DNA of 20,716 bases from the NCBI GenBank assembly GCA_020427905.1, contig JAGQNU010000039.1, positions 251 to 20,966 on the forward strand, read 5' to 3'. This document shows positions 8,574-14,526 of this stretch, piece after piece (positions within the stretch are counted from its first letter, which is position 1; every line of letters starts with the position of its first letter). The notes beneath the pieces were generated by a model. The model had not been told where the DNA came from and ran no database searches. It was given only the letters and a program-made list of their open reading frames with translations. The position numbers and the translations under genes are program-made. The DNA is from Candidatus Saccharimonadota bacterium (lineage in GTDB: Bacteria; Patescibacteriota; Saccharimonadia; Saccharimonadales; UBA7683).

Positions 8574-9400
8574 AGCAGTGCGGCCGCGTGCAACCCAACG
8601 TTATGTACGCGAATCCAGCTGAAGCCGTTCGCCACGGCAATTTTTGCAACTTCAACTGATCTATTATCGAGCCACTGACGCTCTTCGTCTTCGCCCATTG
8701 TCTTAAAGTCCGCAAGTGGTTTGCCACAAAAATCTTCACGACGGAGGCTGCTTTTACGTGATACGCCAATGTAATACTCAAATCTATCGTCGTGCATCAG
8801 CTCGGGCAGTCGCAATAAGTCACGGTTGATGCGCGGGTCTTTACCAAACCCAAAACCTGGGTCAACAAGAATGCCGCTCGGTTCGATACCAGCATTCACC
8901 ATCTCCTCAAGACGTTGTCCTAACTCGTTCACCACCTGTTCAGCTGAATCAACAGGCTTTGCCTGATGGGCTTTTTGAATATCGCCTCCGGCTACAAACG
9001 GTAAGTGACTAACTATACACCGCAAACTGAGCTCAGCAACTGCCTCTCGCATGAAAGGGTTGTTCATACCGGTTACATCATTAACGACAAACGGTCCGAT
9101 TTCAGCTGCAATTTTTCTGACAGTTTCAGGATGATAAGTATCGACAGAGACACTGTCGGGGTAAGAGTGCATGAGCCCATCGAGTACTGGCATGATGCGA
9201 TCCCACTCTTCGGTAAGCGGAACTGGTTCGGCTCCTGGGCGCGTTGATTCACCACCGACATCAATCATATGTGCACCAGACTGTGCCATGTTGTAGGCAT
9301 GCTCCAGGGCGGTATTTGGATCTATAAATTGATTAGCATCACTAAAGCTATCTGGTGTTGTATTGAGAATGCCCACCAGCTTCACGTCATGTCTGCTCAT
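8570..9400 (-). CDS. folP: Dihydropteroate synthase FolP
   Basis: A 276-residue TIM-barrel enzyme joining p-aminobenzoate to 6-hydroxymethyl-dihydropterin diphosphate. All family motifs are readable: NTTPDSFSD (13-21), IDVGGESTRPGA (46-57), SVDTYH (85-90), VNDVTG (106-111), VDPGFGFGKD (179-188) and GVSRKS (212-217). The final RVHNV (264-268) replaces the usual RVHDV, a conservative D-to-N change in the substrate pocket. The start is ATG 9400, chosen because it is 6 nt from a perfect TATAAT and begins the conserved strand; the frame stays open to 9640 but that part overlaps dut and has no family similarity. No other folate gene is in the window. Its stop (TAA, 8572-8570) shares bases with the stop of the convergent oxygenase-like gene. 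Confidence 0.93.
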   Translation of the reverse strand: MSRHDVKLVGILNTTPDSFSDANQFIDPNTALEHAYNMAQSGAHMIDVGGESTRPGAEPVPLTEEWDRIMPVLDGLMHSYPDSVSVDTYHPETVRKIAAEIGPFVVNDVTGMNNPFMREAVAELSLRCIVSHLPFVAGGDIQKAHQAKPVDSAEQVVNELGQRLEEMVNAGIEPSGILVDPGFGFGKDPRINRDLLRLPELMHDDRFEYYIGVSRKSSLRREDFCGKPLADFKTMGEDEERQWLDNRSVEVAKIAVANGFSWIRVHNVGLHAAALL

Positions 9401-9430
9401 ACCACCATTATACGGTATGATGGTGGGGTG
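9400..9430. promoter_or_regulatory. Bidirectional leaderless promoter palindrome between folP and dut
   Basis: Two back-to-back -10 boxes: TATAAT on the minus strand (9412-9407) followed by 6 nt and the folP ATG (9400), and TATGAT on the plus strand (9416-9421) followed by 6 nt and the dut GTG (9428). Bases 9402-9413 and 9415-9426 form a 12-1-12 dyad with one mismatch. Neither side has an SD or a clear -35. Confidence 0.7.
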
Positions 9431-9865
9431 GAGATAAAGATACAAAAAGTTCAGAAGAGTGCGCAGTTGCCACAGTATCAGACTGAAGGTGCAGCTGCTG
9501 TTGATTTGCATGCCTGTATTGATGAGCCTATTACCATCCCGCCGACAAAGACAGCGATTGTCCCAACAGGAGTCGCGATTCAGCTGCCAGATGGATATGA
9601 GGCACAGGTGCGCGCACGCAGTGGCTTGGCTGCCAAGCATGCCATTGGGCTTGCTAACGGGATTGGTACGATCGATTCAGATTACCGTGGAGAGATTTGT
9701 GCCATACGCATTAACTGGGGTGATCAAGATTTTGTGGTTGAGTCCGGCATGCGCATAGCGCAGATGGTGATTGCAAAGTATGAGCACGTTATCTGGCGTG
9801 AGGTAGACTCGGTTGAGGGTACGTCACGACGAGATAAAGACAAGTTCGGTAGCACTGGCGTATGA
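9428..9865 (+). CDS. dut: dUTP diphosphatase (dUTPase)
   Basis: A 145-residue trimeric-type dUTPase converting dUTP to dUMP and PPi, preventing uracil incorporation and feeding dTMP synthesis. The five family motifs are in order: AAAVDLHA (22-29), RARSGLA (62-68), GIGTIDSDYRGEI (78-90, with catalytic D83), RIAQMVI (109-115) and the C-terminal flap near RRDKDKFGSTG (134-144). The flap has KFGSTG where GFGSTG is usual. The start is GTG 9428, 6 nt after TATGAT; the reading frame extends upstream to 9269 but overlaps folP and its promoter. The length from this start matches bacterial Dut proteins. The stop overlaps the ATG of the HAD gene (ATGA), indicating an operon of two. Confidence 0.95.
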   Translation: MEIKIQKVQKSAQLPQYQTEGAAAVDLHACIDEPITIPPTKTAIVPTGVAIQLPDGYEAQVRARSGLAAKHAIGLANGIGTIDSDYRGEICAIRINWGDQDFVVESGMRIAQMVIAKYEHVIWREVDSVEGTSRRDKDKFGSTGV

Positions 9866-10431
9866 TTCAGGAAGTTATCTTCGACTGTTTTGGGGTGTTG
9901 ACACAGGATGGCTGGACGACGTTTCTAAAAAAATATGCGACCGAAGAAACTACAGAAGAATTGCACAGCCTCAACCATCAGGTGGACGCGGGTATTATCA
10001 CGTTCGATAACTTTGTTGAGCGGGTAAGTAAGGTTAGCGGTGCCAGTAAAGCTGAGATTATGAATATACTTGTCAAAAGTTATCACCCCGAGATGGGAGT
10101 ATTTGATTTGATTGCAAAGTTGAAGCAGCATTATAAAATAGGGCTCATCTCTAATATTAGCGACACCATCGAGCACTATTTGCCGACTGCACCGACCGAC
10201 TTATTTGATGAGCAGACACTCTCATACAAAGTCGGGGTGCCAAAGCCATCTCCGGAGATATTCCAAATCCACCTTGAGCGTACTGGTGTATCGCCAGAAC
10301 ACGCAGTTTTTATCGACGACAGGGAGAGTAACTGCAAGGGGGCACGTGCTGCCGGGCTCCATGCAATTCACTTTAATAATCTGGAGCAATTGAAAGAAGA
10401 CCTTACCAAACTTGGCGTGAATATTACGTGA
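9862..10431 (+). CDS. HAD-superfamily hydrolase (subfamily IA-like)
   Basis: A 189-residue HAD phosphatase-like protein. Motif I is IFDCFGVL (6-13) with nucleophile D8; the usual second Asp (D+2) is Phe, as in the IFDFGGV-type branch where that position is also not Asp. A helical cap lies at about 15-80. Motif II is LISN (95-98, S97), motif III is K128 in VPKPSPEIF, and motif IV is the IDDRESN acidic pair (D152/D153). The substrate is unknown; sugar phosphate or nucleotide phosphatase activity would fit the family. The ATG overlaps the dut stop by 4 nt, so the two are co-transcribed and coupled, which mildly favours a nucleotide-related substrate. Family is confident, function is not. Confidence 0.85.
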   Translation: MIQEVIFDCFGVLTQDGWTTFLKKYATEETTEELHSLNHQVDAGIITFDNFVERVSKVSGASKAEIMNILVKSYHPEMGVFDLIAKLKQHYKIGLISNISDTIEHYLPTAPTDLFDEQTLSYKVGVPKPSPEIFQIHLERTGVSPEHAVFIDDRESNCKGARAAGLHAIHFNNLEQLKEDLTKLGVNIT

Positions 10432-10476
10432 TAAAACGCACGTGAACAGATTGGGTTATGGATGTGGTGTTTCTTT

Positions 10477-10504
10477 TTGACAACAAACGGTTGCTATTTA
10501 TAAG
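10477..10504 (+). promoter_or_regulatory. Sigma-70-type promoter upstream of the 73-residue ORF
   Basis: A perfect TTGACA (10477-10482) and TATAAG (10499-10504) are separated by 16 nt. Transcription would begin near 10511, giving a leader of about 60 nt before the SD AAGGAG and ATG 10570. Confidence 0.6.
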
Positions 10505-10569
10505 CACGAGGACTATAACGGGATTCAAGAGGTTTTAAAACGAACAAATTAACATAAAAAGGAGCTACT

Positions 10570-10791
10570 ATGGCCGAAGCACTCGGAGGATATTATCCTG
10601 GCGGTGTTACAAATCCACATATTCATGTCGTTGCGTTTGAAGGTGGCTATATGATTGAGCCGCTAGAGGGTGAAACCGCGCAGGCACTTGCGCATACCCC
10701 AGAAGAACCACGTCCACTCGATGAGAGGGTGGTGGAGCATGCAGGGGGCATGCTTGTCGCTAAGTCGTTGGCAGAAGTGTACGAACTCTAA
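10570..10791 (+). CDS. Unrecognised small protein (73 residues)
   Basis: A short ORF that looks real because it has its own promoter (TTGACA-N16-TATAAG) and a strong SD (AAAAAGGAG at 10555-10563, 6 nt before the ATG). The protein begins with a Gly/Tyr-rich stretch (ALGGYYPGG, 4-12), then a HIHVVAFEGGYMIEPLEGE segment that reads as beta strands, and ends in an amphipathic helix (AGGMLVAKSLAEVYEL). It is acidic overall, with no signal peptide or membrane helix. I do not recognise the family and offer no function. It sits immediately before the broken mutM fragment, 20 nt from that fragment's ATG. Confidence 0.6.
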   Translation: MAEALGGYYPGGVTNPHIHVVAFEGGYMIEPLEGETAQALAHTPEEPRPLDERVVEHAGGMLVAKSLAEVYEL

Positions 10792-10799
10792 ATCTGCAG

Positions 10800-10856
10800 T
10801 ACAATGAGAGTATGCCAGAATTACCAGAGGTAGACCCCGTAGTGAGCTTTTCATAA
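10800..10856 (+). pseudogene. Truncated 5' fragment of a second mutM, with its own leaderless promoter
   Basis: A -10 box TACAAT (10800-10805), 6 nt, then ATG 10812 opens a 14-codon frame whose first seven residues, MPELPEV, are the catalytic N-terminus of MutM/Fpg; it then diverges (DPVVSFS) and stops at TAA 10854-10856. The intact mutM starts 113 nt downstream with the same seven residues but different third bases in five of the six codons after ATG. The change from mutM-like sequence to unrelated sequence coincides with the start of the 70-bp dyad at 10834. It is read as the remnant of an older mutM start interrupted by that element; a short leader peptide is the alternative. Confidence 0.6.
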
Positions 10857-10903
10857 CCATGTTTTGTCAACGAAAGTTGACGATGAAAAGTCTACTACAG
10901 GGT
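10834..10903. repeat. 70-bp imperfect dyad between mutM fragment and mutM (MITE-like)
   Basis: Outer arms 10834-10854 and 10883-10903 (21 nt each) are inverted repeats matching at 17 positions. Inside lies a perfect 6-bp hairpin, GTCAAC-GAAA-GTTGAC (10866-10881). The structure resembles a miniature inverted-repeat element or abutted transposon ends. No flanking target duplication is visible. In RNA it would fold into a long stem between the two mutM starts. Confidence 0.55.
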
Positions 10904-10912
10904 AGGGACTGT

Positions 10913-10927
10913 TAAAATAAGAATATG
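10913..10927 (+). promoter_or_regulatory. Leaderless-type promoter of mutM: TAAAAT-N6-ATG
   Basis: TAAAAT (10913-10918), 6 nt, ATG 10925. There is no SD and no recognisable -35 at the usual distance, which would fall in the right arm of the dyad. Confidence 0.5.
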
Positions 10928-11803
10928 CCGGAGTTACCTGAAGTTGAAACAGTACGATTAGGTCTAGAGAAACTGCTTGTTGGGCACACTATTCTTGTCG
11001 AAACCCACGACACAGATAAAGGATTTCCGAACAGCTCGAGTGATGTCGAGCAGTTTTTAGTTGGCGCAGAAGTTATCGCTGTGCGGCGCCGCGCAAAAGT
11101 GTTGCTGATCGACTTAAACACAAGCTATACGCTTGTCATACACCTGAAGATGACAGGCCAACTTGTCTATCGAGGTAAAGAGAGCTTTGGGGCTGGCCAT
11201 CCGAATGAGTCTTTAATCGGTGCGTTGCCTGATCGCTCAACCCGCGTAACGTTTGAACTTGATAGAGGCGCAAAACTCTTCTTTAATGATCAACGCAAGT
11301 TTGGCTGGGTAAGATTATTACCCACAATCGAGGTACCGAACATCGATTTTATGAAGAAGGTTGGTCCCGAACCTCTTGAGGATGATTTCACACCCAAGAT
11401 ATTTATCGAGCGTATACGGCGCCGAGCCAACACATCTATTAAAGCAGCACTGCTTGATCAAACGGTGCTGGCGGGCATCGGTAATATTTACGCGGATGAG
11501 AGTCTGTGGGGTGCTAAGATTCATCCAGCCACGCATGTGAAGGATGTATCTGATGCCGAGTTAAAAAAACTGTTCACAGAGATACAATATGTACTCAGAC
11601 TCGCAATCGAGAAGGGTGGCTCAACAGATAAAAACTACGTCAACGCTGAGGGTAAAAAGGGGAGTTACATCGATTTCGCACGCGTGTTCCGCCGTGAGGG
11701 TTTGCCGTGCCCGCGCCACTCCGACACGCTGATTGTGAAGTCCAAAGTCGCTGGCCGCGGCACCCACACCTGCCCAAGGTGTCAAACAATAGTAAAGTAT
11801 TGA
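10925..11803 (+). CDS. mutM: Formamidopyrimidine-DNA glycosylase MutM/Fpg
   Basis: A 292-residue base-excision repair enzyme removing 8-oxoguanine and formamidopyrimidines by glycosylase and lyase action. Catalytic P2 and E3 are in place in MPELPEVETVR, K58 lies in RRRAKVLLIDL, and HLKMTGQL (73-80) carries the residue that fills the void left by the flipped base. The helix-two-turn-helix region contains AGIGNIYADESL (183-194, N187). The C-terminal zinc finger is altered: C262-P-R-H265 ... C283-P-R-C286, with the second ligand His instead of Cys; GRGTHTCPRC (277-286) keeps the DNA-binding Arg. Length is slightly above the usual 270-280. The stop TGA (11801-11803) is embedded in the -35 box of the next gene. 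Confidence 0.96.
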   Translation: MPELPEVETVRLGLEKLLVGHTILVETHDTDKGFPNSSSDVEQFLVGAEVIAVRRRAKVLLIDLNTSYTLVIHLKMTGQLVYRGKESFGAGHPNESLIGALPDRSTRVTFELDRGAKLFFNDQRKFGWVRLLPTIEVPNIDFMKKVGPEPLEDDFTPKIFIERIRRRANTSIKAALLDQTVLAGIGNIYADESLWGAKIHPATHVKDVSDAELKKLFTEIQYVLRLAIEKGGSTDKNYVNAEGKKGSYIDFARVFRREGLPCPRHSDTLIVKSKVAGRGTHTCPRCQTIVKY

Positions 11804-11828
11804 CAAATACTCATACAAATGTTAAGAT
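11800..11828 (+). promoter_or_regulatory. Strong sigma-70 promoter of the Fic gene
   Basis: TTGACA (11800-11805), exactly 17 nt, TAAGAT (11823-11828). The -35 box contains the mutM stop codon. The predicted start near 11835 leaves a leader of about 15 nt without an SD before ATG 11850. Confidence 0.7.
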
Positions 11829-11849
11829 GTTTGTTGTTAGTTACAAAAT

Positions 11850-12593
11850 ATGAAAAACGCAGAAACACATCAAGACCGCGTAGAGTATGCCACTGAGCTA
11901 GTGACTGATTTTGACCTTGAGACTGATGCAGAGTTCTTTACAGAACCACAGAACAGGCTTGATTTCATATCGTCGCTAGATGCAGATGAATTTGCTGATC
12001 TGGCTCGTCATATCAATGCGCGTATGCGAGGCTATGAACCTCGTGAAAAAACTACAATTCACGAGAAGGGTGGGTTTCTACCACTAGAGGCAACACCCAA
12101 GGCAAAGGAGAAACCCGAATCTCTAGAAGCTGGATTTAACGCTATTAAAGAGTACTTGGATAATTCTGCTGATTCTGTTGAAGAAAAGACACGAGGTGTT
12201 GGTATGGCTGTCGAAGCACTGATTATTTGGGTGCACCCCTATAATGACGGTAATGGTCGTACAAGTCGCTTCCTCGCTAAATTTATTGAAGATGGCACAA
12301 CTGATATCGATGAATTGATAACTGAAACTGCAAGCAATGACTCAAGGCAGCGAATATACAATGGTACACTTCGAGTTGATCAATGGAACCTTGTAAAAGA
12401 TGCCGATCTTATAATGGACGATGATGAACTTGAGAGCTATCGTGTAACTGAGATGCCAGTTGCTGAAGGAATAGCCAAAAGCCTAAAAAGACTTCTAGAA
12501 AACAAAGCGTATCAAGATAAGGTTGATGTGCAAACAGAACGGTATCTCAAACAGAGAGCGGCATACGAAGCAAAACATACACTTGCTGCGTAA
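11850..12593 (+). CDS. Fic-domain protein (putative AMP transferase)
   Basis: A 247-residue Fic/DOC-fold protein. The active-site loop HPYNDGNGRTSR (129-140) has every key element: catalytic H129, D133 for metal, the GNGR anion hole and the closing R140. The family usually transfers AMP from ATP to a Tyr, Ser or Thr of a target protein. A helical region precedes the core (about 5-60), and a segment around TTIHEKGGFLPLE (68-80) is placed like the flap that docks targets. I do not see a clear inhibitory (S/T)xxxE(G/N) motif. The C-terminal 50 residues form a charged helix. No signal peptide is visible and no antitoxin-like partner gene is adjacent. It has its own strong promoter and no SD. Role could be housekeeping regulation or action on the host bacterium; sequence does not decide. 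Confidence 0.85.
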   Translation: MKNAETHQDRVEYATELVTDFDLETDAEFFTEPQNRLDFISSLDADEFADLARHINARMRGYEPREKTTIHEKGGFLPLEATPKAKEKPESLEAGFNAIKEYLDNSADSVEEKTRGVGMAVEALIIWVHPYNDGNGRTSRFLAKFIEDGTTDIDELITETASNDSRQRIYNGTLRVDQWNLVKDADLIMDDDELESYRVTEMPVAEGIAKSLKRLLENKAYQDKVDVQTERYLKQRAAYEAKHTLAA

Positions 12594-12608
12594 ACCCATC
12601 ACTGGCGC

Positions 12609-12626
12609 TGGTATACTGAATGTATG
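12609..12626 (+). promoter_or_regulatory. Leaderless-type extended -10 promoter of holA
   Basis: Extended -10 TGG-TATACT (12609-12617), 6 nt, then ATG 12624. No SD is present. The extended -10 could compensate for the absence of a -35 box. Confidence 0.65.
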
Positions 12627-13547
12627 ATAGTGACGGCTGTTGGGGAGAATGTATTTGAGCGTGCTCAGTTTGTGGCAGAGCTAAAAGCTGACTTTATTGC
12701 CAAATATGGCAATGATGGGGTGGAAGAGTATGATGGCGACAAGCTTGAAGTTGGTTCACTGGGATCCCTTCTCGGTGGGGTCTCTCTGTTTGCAAGCCAT
12801 CGCTTGGTAATCGTACGTAACCTCTCTGAGAATAGTGAGGTTGCTGAGAAGTTGCTCGATAAGCTCGCAGATGTACCGGATGAGGTGATACTACTTCTGA
12901 TTGAGACGAAGCTAGATAAGCGGACAGCCCTCTATAAAACACTGAAAAAGGACACAGATTTTCATGAGTTTATGCAGCGTAGTGACGCTGAGGTTGAACG
13001 CTGGATTTTAGATGAGGTGAAGCGACAGGGTGGAGATATTAGCACTCGTGAGGCGCGTCTGCTCCGTGAATATTGTGGCAACGATCAAAGCAGATTATTC
13101 AACGAGATTGCCAAGCTAACAGCGTACGATACGCATATAACTCACGAGTCCATCGAGCTTTTAGTTGATAAAAACCCAAGTGACACTGTGTTTGAGCTGC
13201 TCGAGAGCGCCATGAGTGGTCGACGCGCAGCAGCACTTAAGAAGTTGGTTGCCCTCGAGCGGGCGCATGAGGACCCGTATCAAATTGCCTCGATGTTGGT
13301 GTGGCAGGCTCACATTATGGCAATCGTGCTGGCAGCCGATGTGGCGCGAGTCTCTGAGGGCGAGGTTGCCAAGGACCACAAGATAAATCCATACGTGGTC
13401 AAAAAGTCGCACTCGCTTGTATCTCGTGTATCACCGGCTGGCGTGAAGAAGATTGTTGCTCGCGTGGCTGAGCTTGATACACGCCTTAAAACCGGCACCT
13501 ACAGCCCATGGCGTGCCATCGAGAACACCATCGTACAACTCGGTTAA
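12624..13547 (+). CDS. holA: DNA polymerase III delta subunit HolA
   Basis: A 307-residue clamp-loader subunit that opens the sliding clamp. The N-terminal Rossmann-like domain contains the expected segments: an opening strand MIVTAVGENVFERAQFV, then SLFASHRLVIVRNL (54-67, the clamp-interacting helix and strand) and EVILLLIETKLDKRTALYKTLKK (86-108). The lid domain has LREYCGNDQSRLFNEIAKL (147-165), a very typical delta motif. The C-terminal collar ends with RLKTGTYSPWRAIENTIVQL. The start at ATG 12624 lies 6 nt after TATACT, with 30 nt separating it from the Fic gene. Probably transcribed on its own from that leaderless promoter, since the Fic gene has no visible terminator but also no overlap. 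Confidence 0.9.
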   Translation: MIVTAVGENVFERAQFVAELKADFIAKYGNDGVEEYDGDKLEVGSLGSLLGGVSLFASHRLVIVRNLSENSEVAEKLLDKLADVPDEVILLLIETKLDKRTALYKTLKKDTDFHEFMQRSDAEVERWILDEVKRQGGDISTREARLLREYCGNDQSRLFNEIAKLTAYDTHITHESIELLVDKNPSDTVFELLESAMSGRRAAALKKLVALERAHEDPYQIASMLVWQAHIMAIVLAADVARVSEGEVAKDHKINPYVVKKSHSLVSRVSPAGVKKIVARVAELDTRLKTGTYSPWRAIENTIVQLG

Positions 13548-13561
13548 TGGCATTAAGCTTA

Positions 13562-13590
13562 TGGTACAATACCACTATAAATAGGGGTAT
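13562..13590 (+). promoter_or_regulatory. Extended -10 promoter and SD of the five-helix membrane protein
   Basis: TGG-TACAAT (13562-13570) is followed by a leader of about 14 nt containing AGGGG (13583-13587) before ATG 13591. Unlike its neighbours this start has an SD-like element and a 20-nt spacing from the -10. Confidence 0.5.
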
Positions 13591-14526
13591 ATGATGGCGG
13601 CAAAAGGCAAACAATCTAAAAAGACCGGGTTTCTTAAACGAACCCGCGTGTATCTACTTGAGTATGTGTTGTACCAGGTGTTTCTTGTTATATTACTTGG
13701 GTATATTGCGTATACAGTCTATGCGCTCTTTTGGGTGCTCTCAGGCAATCAACTCTATCCAGCGCTTGTTGAGGCTAGTGTCTGGTTTCTCTCTGGCAGC
13801 CTCGTCTTTATCCCGCTGACGTATATCACATATACCCGAACACGCTGGGAGGAGATCAGAAACAAAGCTCGATTTACAGAGGGGCTGCGCGTAGCAATTA
13901 CCTACGTTGTTTTGATCGTTGGTCTCATCGTTGGTATCACGTTTGCACTGATAGCATCAATCAATCTCATCCGCTTTATTGTTGGTCTCACTGACTTTAG
14001 TAGCGTGATCACGCTCGTTGCTCCTTCGGCTTTGATGACCGTGATTACCGCTGCGGTTGTATTCGACGTTCTCAGCAAACGGCCACGACGGAGCATAAAG
14101 CTCTTCAGACCATTCTTCTTTGGCGTGTGCGTGCTCGCAACTGGTGTCCTGCTTGTGCTGACAGCAATCTTTGGAAGGACTGGGGCATATGATCTGCAAA
14201 CCATGAAGGATTTGCAACGTATCTCGGTTGCCATCAATAGCGAGCACAGTTACGGTGAGGAGGTTGAGACTGATATTGCACAACTCCAGGTGCCGAGTGA
14301 TGTACTCACGCGAGCTAAAGAGCGCTCATACAGCATCACACCTACTACAAACGATAACGCAAAGTCATCATATTCTACCGCATCAAGCTACTATAAACTC
14401 TGTGCCGTATTTAAGAATGCAACCGATGCAGATATTCAGTATGACCAACAATACGGTCGCTCATCACTGAGCCTCAATGCACCACACTCTGCTGGCACAT
14501 ACTGTTTTAAAATGTATGCCTACTAG
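13591..14526 (+). CDS. Five-helix membrane protein with C-terminal pilin-like domain
   Basis: A 311-residue protein with a basic cytoplasmic head, about five membrane helices (near 22-51, 62-82, 102-130, 139-160 and 174-195) and a soluble C-terminal domain (200-311) expected outside the cell. The helix part resembles DUF5671-type membrane proteins. The soluble part begins DLQTMKDLQRISVAINSEH, like the start of the globular domain of type IV pilins and pseudopilins, and ends YYKLCAVFKNA ... GTYCFKMY, where C271 and C305 could form a disulfide. The start is ATG 13591 or the adjacent ATG 13594. Function is not known; a surface or assembly role is an inference from topology only. The stop overlaps that of the convergent regulator. 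Confidence 0.7.
   Translation: MMAAKGKQSKKTGFLKRTRVYLLEYVLYQVFLVILLGYIAYTVYALFWVLSGNQLYPALVEASVWFLSGSLVFIPLTYITYTRTRWEEIRNKARFTEGLRVAITYVVLIVGLIVGITFALIASINLIRFIVGLTDFSSVITLVAPSALMTVITAAVVFDVLSKRPRRSIKLFRPFFFGVCVLATGVLLVLTAIFGRTGAYDLQTMKDLQRISVAINSEHSYGEEVETDIAQLQVPSDVLTRAKERSYSITPTTNDNAKSSYSTASSYYKLCAVFKNATDADIQYDQQYGRSSLSLNAPHSAGTYCFKMYAY

Noticed and set aside
9269..9427. N-terminal extension of dut upstream of GTG 9428
   Set aside because: It overlaps folP and its promoter, has no dUTPase similarity, and the GTG at 9428 gives the normal Dut length and fits the -10 spacing.
9401..9640. N-terminal extension of folP to 9640
   Set aside because: It lies within dut coding sequence and ahead of a perfect TATAAT; conserved FolP sequence begins right after ATG 9400.
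10426..10443. Terminator after the HAD gene (ACGTG-N8-CACGT)
   Set aside because: Only a 5-bp stem that includes the stop region, with no T run immediately after it.
10826..10911. Target-site duplication flanking the 70-bp dyad
   Set aside because: The 8 nt on either side do not match at either of the two boundaries tried, so transposition cannot be claimed from flanks.
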